Shown: positions 17,811 to 26,372 of the stretch, in pieces
How positions within the stretch are numbered: position 1 is the first letter of the stretch
How the letters are laid out: each line of letters opens with the position of its first letter
Source of the DNA: Geomonas silvestris
GTDB taxonomy: Bacteria; Desulfobacterota; Desulfuromonadia; Geobacterales; Geobacteraceae
DNA: 64,000 nt
Direction: 5' to 3'
Assembly (NCBI RefSeq): GCF_014193515.1
Contig: NZ_BLXX01000003.1
Location: 343,538 to 407,537, forward strand
Translations under genes and position numbers: made by a program
Notes under the pieces: model-generated
Databases searched by the model: none
Told to the model about the DNA's origin: nothing
Seen by the model: the letters and a program-made list of their open reading frames with translations, nothing else

Positions 17811-20255
17811 ATGTCGAAACTTTTCGTGGTAGGTATCGGTCCCGGCGGCCTGAACCATATGACGTTTGAGGCGCACCAGGCGATCGAGCAGGCCGAGGTG
17901 GTAGTCGGCTACCAGACCTACCTGGAATTCATCGAGCCGCTTTTGGCTGGGAAAGAGGTGGTCTCCTCGGGGATGATGCGCGAGGTGGAGCGCTGCCAAC
18001 AGGCGCTTGCCATCGCAGCCGAGGGGAAAACGGTGGCCCTGGTCTCCAGCGGCGACGCCGGCATCTACGGGATGGCGGGGCTTGCCCTGGAACTTGCCGA
18101 GCCGAAGCTGGACGCTCCTCCCTCTCCGTACCGCGATGTGGAAATTGTCGTGGTCCCGGGGGTCTCCGCGGTGCAGGCGGCGGCCTCGGTCTTGGGCGCA
18201 CCGCTCATGCACGATTTCGCCGTGATCTCCCTTTCGGACCTGATGACCCCCATCGACCTGATCCGCAAGCGCCTGCGCGCCGCGGCCGAGGCCGACTTCG
18301 TGGTGGCGCTCTACAACCCGCGCAGCAAGGGGCGGGTGACCCAGATCGAGGAGGCCGCGGCGATCTTCATCGAGGCACGCGGCCCGCAGGTTCCGGTCGG
18401 CATCGTGCGCAACGCCTGCCGCTCGGGGGAGTCCCGCATCGTCACCACCTTGGGTGAGATGCTGAACCACCCCATCGACATGTTCTCCATCGTCATCATC
18501 GGCAACGCCGCCACCCGCATCAGCGCCGACGGCCGCATCATCACCCCGCGCGGCTACGAGCCCGACGGCAGCCGGAACAGGCGCAGAACGGCACCCGCCG
18601 TAGCTGCGGAAGGGGGACAGGCTGCAGAAGGGGGGCAGGCACCTGTGGAGCCTGTCCCCGCGGGCTCCGGCTCCCTGAGCTCGCCCTCTCCCCTGGCGGG
18701 AGAGGGCCGGGGTGAGGGGGAAGATGCCAGCTCCTCCCCTGCCGCTCCCCACGCCGTGATGTTCTGCGGCACCGGCTCCGACGTCGGCAAGTCGGTCCTG
18801 AGCGCCGGCTTCTGCCGTCTCCTCAAGCGCCGCGGCATCTCGGTCGCCCCCTTCAAGTCGCAGAACATGGCGCTCAACTCGGCGGTCACCCCGGAAGGGG
18901 GCGAGATCGGCCGGGCCCAGGCGGTGCAGGCCGAGGCCTGCGGCATCGCGCCGCACACCGACATGAACCCGATCCTTTTGAAACCCAACTCGGACACCGG
19001 CAGCCAGGTGATCGTGCAGGGGAAACCGGTCGGCAACATGGCGGTGAAAGAGTACAACGCCTACAAGCCGCAGGCCTTCGAGAAGGTGCGCGAGAGCTTC
19101 GAGAGGCTCAAATCCCGCTACTCGTTCATCGTCATGGAAGGCGCCGGCAGCATCGCCGAGATCAACCTGCGGGCCCACGACATCGCGAACCTGAAGGTCG
19201 CCGCGATGGCCCAGGCACCCGCCATCCTGATAGCCGACATCGATCGCGGCGGGGTCTTCGCACAGATCGTGGGGACCCTGGAGTTGCTCACCCCGGAAGA
19301 GAAGGCGCTCGTCAAGGGTGTCATCATCAACAAGTTCCGCGGCGACGCGAGCCTGCTTACTCCGGGGATCCGCCAGGTCGAGGAGCGGACCGGGGTTCCG
19401 GTGCTCGGTGTGCTCCCCTGGTTCAAGGAACTCGGCATCGCCGAGGAGGACAGCGTGGCCCTGCAGCGGCGCGGCAATCCCACCCCCCAAGCGGCAGCCG
19501 CGGGAAAACTGAAGGTCGGTGTCATCAAGCTGCCGCGCATCTCGAACTACACCGATTTCGCGGCGCTGGAGGCGGAGCCGGACCTGGCGCTCTTTTACCT
19601 GGAGGATCCTTCCCAGGTGTTCTCCATGGACCTTCTGGTACTCCCGGGAACCAAGTCCACGCTGGCCGACCTGGAGTTCCTGCACTGTAAAGGGTTTGCC
19701 GAGGTGATCCGCGCGTTCCGCGGCCCGATCGTCGGTATCTGCGGCGGGTTCCAGATGCTCGGGAACCTGGTGCGCGATCCGGAGCATGTCGAGGGGACGC
19801 TGGTGCGCGTGGCAGGGCTGGAGCTTCTGGATGTCGAGACGGTGATGCTCGGGGTGAAAGAGACGCACCTGGTCGAGGCCGAGCTGTTGCCTGCCGCCCG
19901 GGAACTGGTCCCCGGTTGTGCACCGGCTCTCACCGGCTACGAGATCCACATGGGAGAGACCTCGCTCGGCGCGGCGGCTCGACCGTTCGCGATGCTCGGC
20001 TCACGTTCGGGGGAGGCCGCGGGGGTGACCGACGGGGCAGTATCGGCCGATGGCCGCGTCTTCGGAACCTACCTGCACGGCATCTTCGACAACCACGCAT
20101 TCCGAACCGCCTACCTGAACCGGCTGCGGCGCAAGAAGGGGCTCCCGGAGCAGGACGTGGTTGCAGCGCAGGTCGATCCCTTCGATCAGCTGGCCGAACA
20201 CATGGAGCGGCACCTGGATCTGGAGCGGATACTGGCTATCTGCGGAGTTAACTGA
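17811..20255 (+). CDS. Fusion of C17-methyltransferase (CbiH) and cobyric acid synthase (CobQ/CbiP)
   Basis: One 814-residue reading frame joins two cobalamin enzymes. Residues about 1-250 are CbiH/CobJ (FVVGIGPGGLNHMT, SSGDAGIYGMAG, VPGVSAVQAAAS), which methylates C17 and drives ring contraction. Residues about 317-814 are cobyric acid synthase (FCGTGSDVGKSVLSAGF, KPNSDTGSQV, GAGSIAEINL) with a glutamine amidotransferase domain (GICGGFQMLG, cysteine present) that amidates four side chains. The roughly 65-residue linker is low-complexity and partly encoded by a family A repeat. No obvious ribosome site precedes the CobQ part, so a true fusion is likely. ATG 17811 has GAGG upstream; ATG 17793 does not. 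Confidence 0.9.
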   Translation: MSKLFVVGIGPGGLNHMTFEAHQAIEQAEVVVGYQTYLEFIEPLLAGKEVVSSGMMREVERCQQALAIAAEGKTVALVSSGDAGIYGMAGLALELAEPKLDAPPSPYRDVEIVVVPGVSAVQAAASVLGAPLMHDFAVISLSDLMTPIDLIRKRLRAAAEADFVVALYNPRSKGRVTQIEEAAAIFIEARGPQVPVGIVRNACRSGESRIVTTLGEMLNHPIDMFSIVIIGNAATRISADGRIITPRGYEPDGSRNRRRTAPAVAAEGGQAAEGGQAPVEPVPAGSGSLSSPSPLAGEGRGEGEDASSSPAAPHAVMFCGTGSDVGKSVLSAGFCRLLKRRGISVAPFKSQNMALNSAVTPEGGEIGRAQAVQAEACGIAPHTDMNPILLKPNSDTGSQVIVQGKPVGNMAVKEYNAYKPQAFEKVRESFERLKSRYSFIVMEGAGSIAEINLRAHDIANLKVAAMAQAPAILIADIDRGGVFAQIVGTLELLTPEEKALVKGVIINKFRGDASLLTPGIRQVEERTGVPVLGVLPWFKELGIAEEDSVALQRRGNPTPQAAAAGKLKVGVIKLPRISNYTDFAALEAEPDLALFYLEDPSQVFSMDLLVLPGTKSTLADLEFLHCKGFAEVIRAFRGPIVGICGGFQMLGNLVRDPEHVEGTLVRVAGLELLDVETVMLGVKETHLVEAELLPAARELVPGCAPALTGYEIHMGETSLGAAARPFAMLGSRSGEAAGVTDGAVSADGRVFGTYLHGIFDNHAFRTAYLNRLRRKKGLPEQDVVAAQVDPFDQLAEHMERHLDLERILAICGVN
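18681..18725 (+). repeat. Family A repeat inside the coding sequence
   Basis: The DNA here (CCCTCTCCCCTGGCGGGAGA followed by GGGTGAGGGGGAAG) matches the intergenic family A elements at 1505 and 7321. It is translated in frame as part of the linker (SPSPLAGEGRGEGED). Confidence 0.8.
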
Positions 20256-20448
20256 TCCCCGGGGAGATCGGAGTCGACAAGGTTCGCGCGGGCTCCTTCG
20301 CCAACCTCTTCCGCACCGGGGATACGGCCGAAGCCCGAAACAGGGTGCCGGGTTGCGCTGGCGCAGGTTACGTGCCTGCCGGCGCGACGGGCGGATGATG
20401 ATCCGCCCCGAGGTAACCGTTGCCGGCATTCTCGGATGCACCTTCCTG
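20256..20448 (+). other. Structured gap between cobQ and cbiB, weakly riboswitch-like
   Basis: Contains several potential stems, including a perfect 8-bp hairpin (20389-20396 with 20401-20408) that encloses two in-frame ATGs of the cbiB frame. The stretch GAAGCCCGAAAC near 20331 followed by TGCCGG resembles the 3' core of cobalamin riboswitches. The usual 5' core and the ACTG segment are not recognisable, so I do not call a riboswitch. Confidence 0.3.
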
Positions 20449-21420
20449 ATGAGGTCTGCTACGCATTCTTTGCCAACCGACATAACGATAGTGCTGGCGG
20501 CCGTGTTGCTCGACCTGGTGTTCGGCGACCCGCGGGCGCTGCCGCATCCCATCGTGGCGATAGGGCGGCTCATCTCCTTTCTGGAGCCGCGCCTGCGCCG
20601 AAACGTTGCCAGCGCGCGTAGCGCCGGGTGTCTTTTGCTGGTTATCACGGTCGGTGTCACCTACGCTGCGGCTTCCTCGCTGCTGGCGCTGGCGTACCTG
20701 ATCGCGCCGGGTGCGGCGCTCCTGGTTGCCAGCTACCTCGGGTGGGTATCCTTGGCCGCGCGCTCGCTGCACCTCGAGTCCTCCAAGGTGGCACATGCCT
20801 TGGAGCGGGGCGACCTTCCCGGTGCCCGGACCGCGCTCTCGTGTATCGTGGGGAGAGAGACCGCGGAACTCGAGGAGCCCGAGATCGTCAGGGGTGCGGT
20901 GGAGACCGTTGCCGAAAACACCGGCGACGGCGTGATCGCACCGCTCTGCTACCTGATACTGGGCGGCCCGGCACTTGCCTTAGCTTACAAGGCGGTGAAC
21001 ACGCTGGACTCGATGGTCGGCTACAAAAACGAGCGCTATCTCGAGTTCGGCTGGGCCTCGGCGCGCTTCGACGACCTGGCCAACTACCTTCCGGCGCGGC
21101 TGACCGGGCTGGTCATGGTGCTCGCCGCCCCGTTTTGCGGGTTGAACGGCAAAAATGCCTGGCGCATCATGCGCCGTGACGGCCGCAACCACTCCTCGCC
21201 GAACAGCGGCTTCCCCGAGGCCGCCGCGGCCGGCGCACTCGGGGTGCAACTCGGCGGTGCGAACCGCTACTTCGGCAAGGTTGTGGAGAAGCCGACCATC
21301 GGCGATGCAGTACGACCGCTCTCCCTGGCCGCCTACCACGGCGTGGTGCGGCTTATGTACAGCGCGGAGCTGTTGCTGGTGGCAGCCTGGCTGGGGGTGC
21401 GGTACGCCTTTCAGGGGTAG
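20449..21420 (+). CDS. cbiB: Adenosylcobinamide-phosphate synthase, membrane protein
   Basis: Attaches (R)-1-amino-2-propanol phosphate to the f side chain of adenosylcobyric acid. Polytopic protein of 323 residues with the family start VLAAVLLDLVFGDPRALPHP and the conserved VAENTGDGVIAPL, AYKAVNTLDSMVGYKN and FPEAAAAGALGVQLGG segments. In-frame ATGs at 20395 and 20398 are possible earlier starts but sit in a hairpin. It works with the downstream cobD product. Confidence 0.9.
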   Translation: MRSATHSLPTDITIVLAAVLLDLVFGDPRALPHPIVAIGRLISFLEPRLRRNVASARSAGCLLLVITVGVTYAAASSLLALAYLIAPGAALLVASYLGWVSLAARSLHLESSKVAHALERGDLPGARTALSCIVGRETAELEEPEIVRGAVETVAENTGDGVIAPLCYLILGGPALALAYKAVNTLDSMVGYKNERYLEFGWASARFDDLANYLPARLTGLVMVLAAPFCGLNGKNAWRIMRRDGRNHSSPNSGFPEAAAAGALGVQLGGANRYFGKVVEKPTIGDAVRPLSLAAYHGVVRLMYSAELLLVAAWLGVRYAFQG

Positions 21421-21515
21421 CACAAAGGAATTCACGGGCACCAACTTCACCACGAAGGGTTTCCCGAGAGTTCACGAGAACCCGTTCCACCACGCAGCGC
21501 TGCAAGAGGAATCAG

Positions 21516-21628
21516 GTCCCCTCCTTTGCGAAGGAGGGACAGGGAGGATTTGACCCAGGGGGGCCACCGCGTCGGTGTCTGCCACAGCGCCAAATCCCCC
21601 TAAATCCCCCCTTCGCAAAGGGGGACAT
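21516..21628. repeat. Inverted pair of family B repeats
   Basis: The cbiB-cobD gap holds CTCCTTTGCGAAGGAGGGAC (about 21520) and an opposite copy with CCCCTTCGCAAAGGGGGAC (about 21609), each a small palindrome plus a G-rich tail ending near GGATTTG. The same arrangement is at 55311-55475. Confidence 0.75.
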
Positions 21629-21712
21629 TTCGCAAAAGCTTCTGCAGCCCCAGAATGCCAACGCAAGGCCCCGCGGTAGTCATTCCCCGGTGGCCTGTTA
21701 TTTGGAGCCTTG

Positions 21713-22789
21713 ATGTCCAGCAGCCACGAACATGGCGGTAATGTCTTTGCGGTAGCGCGCTCGCTCGGGATTGCGCCGGAAAAGGTCATCGACTTTTCCG
21801 CCAGCATCAACCCGCTGGGTATGGCGCCGGGTGTAGGGCAGGCGCTTGCCGAGAACCTCGACCGCCTGCTGCACTACCCGGACAAGAACTGCTTCGAGTT
21901 GAAGAAGGCACTTGCCACCTACCACGGGGTGACTGCGGCTCAGGTCTGCGTCGCCAACGGCTCTACCGAACTCATACACCTCGTGCCACGGGGCTGCGCG
22001 GGATGCCGCGCACTGATCGTAGCCCCGGCGTTCGCCGAGTATGCCAGCGCGCTGGAGCGCTCCGGCTGGGAGGTTGACTACTTCTTCCTGAAGCCCGAGA
22101 ACGGTTTCGAGCTATCCCTGCCGGTTCTTCTGCAAAAGCTGGGAGAAGGCTACGACCTGCTGTTTCTGTGCAACCCCGCCAACCCCTCAGGGTCGCTACT
22201 GCCGAGGAAAGAGCTCGCGCGGGTGCTGGCTTTGTGCCAGTCGAGCAGGACCTTCCTGGTGCTGGACGAGGCCTTCATCGACTTCTGCGAAGAGGCCTCG
22301 GCTAAGGAACTGGTGGTGGCAAACGAGGGTGCGCTGGTGCTCCGCTCGATGACCAAGTTTTTCGCGATCCCCGGCCTGCGCCTGGGGTACGCCCTGGGAG
22401 CCGCCACGACCATCGCCCGCATCGCTGAACTTCAGGACCCCTGGAGCGTGAACACGGCCGCGCAAGTCGCAGGTATCGCATCGCTGAGCGACCTCGACTA
22501 TGTCCAAAGGACACGGGAATACGTGGCCTCCGAGCGCGCACGCCTGGCGACACGGATTGGCGCGCTCGCGGCACTGACGGTGTTCCCGTCTGCGGCGAAT
22601 TACCTTCTGGTTCGGCTGGACAACGGCAGGACCGCGGCAGAGCTTCGCAGCAGGCTTCTCGAGGCGGGTGTGCTGATCCGCGATTGCGGGAACTTTGTCG
22701 GACTCGACGGGAGCTTTTTCAGGGTGGCGGTGCGCCGTGCCGAGGAGAATGACCGCCTGGTGCAGTTGCTGTCGCAAGAGCTCGGCTGA
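21713..22789 (+). CDS. cobD: L-threonine-O-3-phosphate decarboxylase
   Basis: PLP enzyme that makes aminopropanol phosphate for CbiB. 358 residues. It starts SSSHEHGGNVFAVA, followed by IDFSASINPLG, the FLCNPANPSGSLLPR aspartate aminotransferase-fold segment and the PLP-lysine region SMTKFFAIPGLRLGYA. ATG 21713 has GGAG upstream. It ends the cobalamin block and is followed by a strong terminator. Confidence 0.93.
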   Translation: MSSSHEHGGNVFAVARSLGIAPEKVIDFSASINPLGMAPGVGQALAENLDRLLHYPDKNCFELKKALATYHGVTAAQVCVANGSTELIHLVPRGCAGCRALIVAPAFAEYASALERSGWEVDYFFLKPENGFELSLPVLLQKLGEGYDLLFLCNPANPSGSLLPRKELARVLALCQSSRTFLVLDEAFIDFCEEASAKELVVANEGALVLRSMTKFFAIPGLRLGYALGAATTIARIAELQDPWSVNTAAQVAGIASLSDLDYVQRTREYVASERARLATRIGALAALTVFPSAANYLLVRLDNGRTAAELRSRLLEAGVLIRDCGNFVGLDGSFFRVAVRRAEENDRLVQLLSQELG

Positions 22790-22846
22790 AGCTAGGAGCT
22801 GGGGTAGGGCGGCGCGGCCGGGCCGAATGATCAAGCCAGTGAAAAA

Positions 22847-22876
22847 GAAAGGGCGAACCGTTCGGTTCGCCCTTTC
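22847..22876. terminator. Bidirectional intrinsic terminator
   Basis: 13-bp perfect stem (22847-22859 with 22864-22876, loop GTTC) flanked by A-rich and T-rich sides, between convergent cobD and the PilZ gene. Confidence 0.85.
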
Positions 22877-22900
22877 TTCGTTTTGTGGAGTACGGCAGAT

Positions 22901-23632
22901 TTATTGGTCTGGCAGCGAGAAGAACTCCTTGCGTCGCTCGCGGATTCTTCGGATCTCCTCGTTGCAGACAAAGCGCACGATGGCGTCGCGGTCGCGCTCG
23001 TTTATGTGCATGAAGCGCAGCCCGGCGCCGACGCAGGTCCCTTCCTGGCGCTCGACCACCTCGCTGTGCACGACCTGGGTCACAACCGGAATCACCTTGG
23101 GCTCGGGAAGCGGCAGGTGGAAGGTCGCATAGATGATGTCCTCGACCGTCATCGCCATCTCGGTTTCGGTGCGCAGCCCGCCACCGCTTATGTTGACGAT
23201 GCGCGGCAGGTTCCCTTCGCTCGCTATCCTGAGCCCGCCCGAGCCGCTCTCTTCGGCGGTACCGGCGGTGACGTTGAAGAGGGTGACGGGGATGTCGGTG
23301 TTGAGACGGAAATACTCGCGCAGATCTTCCGACATCACCTGGCTGGTGAAACGGACCTGCAGCGCGTCTCCCGGAAGGTGGTCGAGTATGATGCCGCGGC
23401 AGCGGTACCCGTTGCCACTCACGCCGACGCGCACCACCAGCGGAGCGTCGTAGTGGAGCAGGGTCCCCTCGGGGAGGATATCGCGGGACAGGCGCAGGTC
23501 GATGCGGTCCTCGTCGACCGCGGTAACCACCGCGCCGTCTTTGAAGACGCCATCTCCCTCGACCGCCAGTTCCACTCTGGCCCGCTGCCCGGGATGGAAG
23601 TATTCCTTATAGTTGCAGGATTCTTTCTGCAT
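22901..23632 (-). CDS. PilZ-domain protein, probable c-di-GMP receptor
   Basis: 243 residues without membrane segments. The N-terminal half is a YcgR-N-like beta domain and the C-terminal half a PilZ domain starting near DLREYFRLNTDIPV with the second motif NISGGGL. The c-di-GMP-binding arginine motif is present in the variant form LREYFR. Such proteins adjust motility or polysaccharide output; two chemoreceptors lie elsewhere in the window, but no target is adjacent. Confidence 0.75.
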   Translation of the reverse strand: MQKESCNYKEYFHPGQRARVELAVEGDGVFKDGAVVTAVDEDRIDLRLSRDILPEGTLLHYDAPLVVRVGVSGNGYRCRGIILDHLPGDALQVRFTSQVMSEDLREYFRLNTDIPVTLFNVTAGTAEESGSGGLRIASEGNLPRIVNISGGGLRTETEMAMTVEDIIYATFHLPLPEPKVIPVVTQVVHSEVVERQEGTCVGAGLRFMHINERDRDAIVRFVCNEEIRRIRERRKEFFSLPDQ

Positions 23633-23939
23633 GTCATGCCCACCATCAAGAAAATCAATTAAATAGCAAATCTAGCGCACCAGGCGAACCATGCAAGCCG
23701 GGCGCCAACAGGACAAGAAATGTCAGGATCAGGTAACCACGCGGCATCAGGCAGGACGCGCGCCACCCGCAGCCGGCAGCCCGGCTCCTTGCTACGTTAA
23801 ACCCCTGATCTGCTAAGTCATTTGACCGTTAGCGGCGGCACCTTAACACATCTCAACCTGTGACGCCAGCACAATTGTGCTTGACTTTGAAGACCCGGTG
23901 TTTATGCTAAAACGAAATCATTTCTATTTAGGAGAGGTC
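23633..23939 (+). other. Intergenic region between the PilZ gene and zur
   Basis: No gene seen. The last 60 bases hold the zur promoter and a palindromic operator candidate; the remainder shows no clear structure. Confidence 0.5.
23881..23924 (+). promoter_or_regulatory. zur promoter with Fur-type operator candidate
   Basis: TTGACT (23881-23886), 16-base spacer, TATGCT (23903-23908), then the perfect 11-base palindrome GAAATCATTTC (23914-23924) at the likely transcription start. GAAAT/ATTTC half sites are typical of Fur and Zur boxes, suggesting autoregulation. Confidence 0.55.
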
Positions 23940-24377
23940 ATGGAGCAGGGGCACGCCAGGGCACTGAAAGACGCCGGCATGAAAGCGACGCCGAAACGTC
24001 TGGCGATCCTCGAGGCGCTGTACGCCGAGAGCGGCTACGCGAGTCCCGAGGAGCTCTGGAAGCGGCTGCGCGACCGTTTCGACCGGCTCGGCCTGCCGAC
24101 GGTCTACCGCAACCTCGAGGAGCTTGCGGCAAGCGGCGTGATAACCAAGGTGATCCATCCCAACCGCCAGCTCTACTACTTTTTCTGTCCCAACCGGGAG
24201 CACCACCATCACTTCGTTTGTCTCTCCTGCCGCAAGGTTGAAGACCTCCCCGCCTGCGGGTTGTCGGCACTGGAGCAGGAAGTGAGCCGCAACATAGGCG
24301 GCAAGGTGCTCTCCCACATCTTGCAGCTCAACGGCCTGTGCGGCGTGTGCGCCGCTGCCGCTGGAGGTACCCCTTGA
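23940..24377 (+). CDS. Fur-family regulator, probably Zur
   Basis: 145-residue metal-responsive repressor. The winged-helix part spans residues about 10-85 (TPKRLAILEALY, LPTVYRNLEELA). The metal-binding part has a histidine cluster (REHHHHFVC), a CxxC (CLSC) and a C-terminal CGVC, as in zinc-structured Fur proteins. The downstream zinc ABC transporter genes argue for Zur. I chose ATG 23940 with GGAGAGG upstream over the GTG at 23877, which lies in the promoter. Confidence 0.85.
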   Translation: MEQGHARALKDAGMKATPKRLAILEALYAESGYASPEELWKRLRDRFDRLGLPTVYRNLEELAASGVITKVIHPNRQLYYFFCPNREHHHHFVCLSCRKVEDLPACGLSALEQEVSRNIGGKVLSHILQLNGLCGVCAAAAGGTP

Positions 24378-24447
24378 TTTCATGTTCAACCGGTCGGCGT
24401 GTCTGCCTCGCCGGTTTTTCGCACCCCCGACGCAACGAGGTGTCGCT

Positions 24448-25200
24448 ATGAACGGTGCGGCCTTGGCGATCCGTAACCTGCGCGCCGGCTACCACGGCAG
24501 CGAAGCCTTGCGTGACGTGACCTTCAGCGTGAGCCGCGGCGACTACCTGGGGATCTGCGGCCCGAACGGCTCCGGTAAGAGCACCCTGGTCAAGGTGATC
24601 CTCGGCCTGGTGACGCCCCAGTCGGGAGAAATCTCGCTTTTGGGAACCCCGCGGGACTCCTTCAAGGAGTGGCGGCGCATCGGCTATCTCCCCCAGGGAC
24701 TCCAGTTCTTCAACCCCCATTTTCCGGCGACGGTCGATGAGGTGATCCGCCTCGGGCGGCTGTCGGGGAAGAGCTTCCCGCGGCGCTTCGGTCGGGAGGA
24801 TACCCTCGCGGTCGAACGGACCATGGACTGGATGGGGATCGGTCACATCCGGGGCCGCATGATCGGTGAGCTTTCCGGCGGTCTCAGGCAGCGTGTGCTC
24901 CTGGCCCGCGCCCTGGTGAACGAGCCGGAACTCCTGGTGCTGGACGAGCCGACCACCGCGCTCGATCCCGAAACCCGGGAGAGCTTCTACAAGCTGATCT
25001 ACGAGATGAACCGCGAGAGGGGGACCACAGTGCTCCTGGTAACCCACGACACGGCGACCATCGGCAAGTACGCCACGCACCTGCTCTACCTGGACAAGAA
25101 AGTGATCTTCTGCGGCGATTTTGACGACTTCTGCAATTCCAGCGAGATGACCGGCCTCTTCGGCGAACACGGACAGCACCTGGTCTGCCACAGGCATTGA
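24448..25200 (+). CDS. znuC: Zinc/manganese-type ABC transporter ATP-binding protein
   Basis: Cytosolic ATPase of a high-affinity metal importer. Walker A GPNGSGKST, signature LSGGLRQRV, Walker B LLVLDEP and the H-loop LLVTHD are all intact in 250 residues. ATG 24448 fits the family; the frame is open back to 24382. It follows the Zur-like gene and pairs with the permease downstream. Zinc as substrate is inferred from the regulator. Confidence 0.88.
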   Translation: MNGAALAIRNLRAGYHGSEALRDVTFSVSRGDYLGICGPNGSGKSTLVKVILGLVTPQSGEISLLGTPRDSFKEWRRIGYLPQGLQFFNPHFPATVDEVIRLGRLSGKSFPRRFGREDTLAVERTMDWMGIGHIRGRMIGELSGGLRQRVLLARALVNEPELLVLDEPTTALDPETRESFYKLIYEMNRERGTTVLLVTHDTATIGKYATHLLYLDKKVIFCGDFDDFCNSSEMTGLFGEHGQHLVCHRH

Positions 25201-25432
25201 AGCAGGGGCTAACGGCAGAGACTGGGGATTAGGGGCTAGGGCCAGGCAACGGCTTTAAAGGCAGGGACTAGGATCGGAGATTGGGGACAGGCGTTAAAGG
25301 CAGGGAATAAGGAATAGGGATTAGCGGCTAGCGAGTCCGGGTGGTCTTCAGTTTGTGGTGGAGGCGCTTTTTGACCCTAACCCCCAGTCCCTAACCCCTG
25401 CAGTTAACCCCTAGCCCCAGCAGTTAAGAGGA
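25201..25432. repeat. Long inverted G-rich repeat (family C)
   Basis: The gap between the transporter ATPase and permease genes is filled by a plus-strand G-rich arm (GGGGATTAGGGGCTAGGG and variants, about 25206-25330) and an opposing C-rich arm (CCCTAACCCCCAGTCCC, about 25375-25428). The arms could form an extended imperfect hairpin or G-quadruplex-like structures. Confidence 0.7.
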
Positions 25433-25436
25433 CTCG

Positions 25437-26261
25437 ATGAACATAACGGAAATGCTCAGTTTTGGATTCATGCAGCGGGCCCTGGTGGGCGGATCGCTGA
25501 TCGCCATCCTCTGCTCGGTGCTGGGGGTGTTCCTGGTGCTGCGCCGGCTCTCCCTGATCGGCGACGGGCTTTCGCACGTCACCTTCGGCTCGGTGGCGCT
25601 CGCACTCTTGTTTCGCCTGCACTCCTTCTACATGACGCTCGCCATCATCCCGCTGGTGCTCGCCTCGTCGCTCGGGATCCTGAAGCTTGCCGAGCGGGCG
25701 CGCATCTACGGCGACGCGGCGATCGGCATCGTCTCGGCCCTGGGCGTTGCCACCGGCGTCATGCTCGCCAGCATGGCCGGTGGCTTCAACATCGACCTCT
25801 TCAGCTACCTGTTCGGCAACATCCTCTCCATAAGCTCGAGCGAACTCGCCATCGCCGCGGTGCTCTTCGTCATCGTGATCTCCGGCGTCGCCATCTTCTA
25901 CAACGACCTCTTCGCCAGTACCTTCGACGAGGAACTTGCCAAGACCTCCGGTATCGATACCGGGCGCATCAACGCCATCCTGGTCCTGCTCACGGCTCTC
26001 ACCGTGGTGCTGGCCATGAAGGTGGTCGGCATCATGCTCATCTCGGCGCTCTTGATCCTCCCCGCCGTCACCGCGCTGCAGCTCTCCAAGGGGTTTCGCA
26101 CCGCCATCATCAGTTCAGCCTTTATCGGGGTCTGCACCGTCGTCGTCGGCATCTCAGTCTCGTTTGTCATGAACCTTCCGACCGGCGCGACCATCGTGTT
26201 GGTCAACTTCGTCACCTTCCTCTGTGCCTTCGCGGCGCGCACTCTCCTGCGGCGCCGCTAG
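25437..26261 (+). CDS. znuB: Zinc/manganese-type ABC transporter permease
   Basis: ABC-3 family inner membrane permease of 274 residues with about eight hydrophobic helices, including FLVLRRLSLIGDGLSHVTFG near the N-terminus and the MKVVGIMLISALLILPA segment near residue 200, both typical of ZnuB/MntB proteins. No solute-binding protein gene follows, so ZnuA must be encoded elsewhere if the system is complete. Confidence 0.88.
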   Translation: MNITEMLSFGFMQRALVGGSLIAILCSVLGVFLVLRRLSLIGDGLSHVTFGSVALALLFRLHSFYMTLAIIPLVLASSLGILKLAERARIYGDAAIGIVSALGVATGVMLASMAGGFNIDLFSYLFGNILSISSSELAIAAVLFVIVISGVAIFYNDLFASTFDEELAKTSGIDTGRINAILVLLTALTVVLAMKVVGIMLISALLILPAVTALQLSKGFRTAIISSAFIGVCTVVVGISVSFVMNLPTGATIVLVNFVTFLCAFAARTLLRRR

Positions 26262-26372
26262 TCTGCACTCCGCCACCAGATTGGCGCTTCCGGGTAACCC
26301 CGCTGTCACTCCACCACGTTAAAATGTGCTAAACTGGGTCGGTGCTGTTGCAGCCCGACCAGGAGGCGTGCC

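Noticed and set aside
17562..19949. 795-codon minus-strand open frame opposite cbiH-cobQ
   Set aside because: Antisense shadow caused by GC-biased codons; no protein family match and no start signals.
20256..20400. Cobalamin riboswitch upstream of cbiB
   Set aside because: Only the 3' core resembles the family. The GGTG...AATCC and CCCGC-ACTG segments are absent, so I list it as a structured region only.
25201..25432. CRISPR array
   Set aside because: The repeats are irregular, G-rich and in inverted orientation, without unique equal-length spacers or cas genes.
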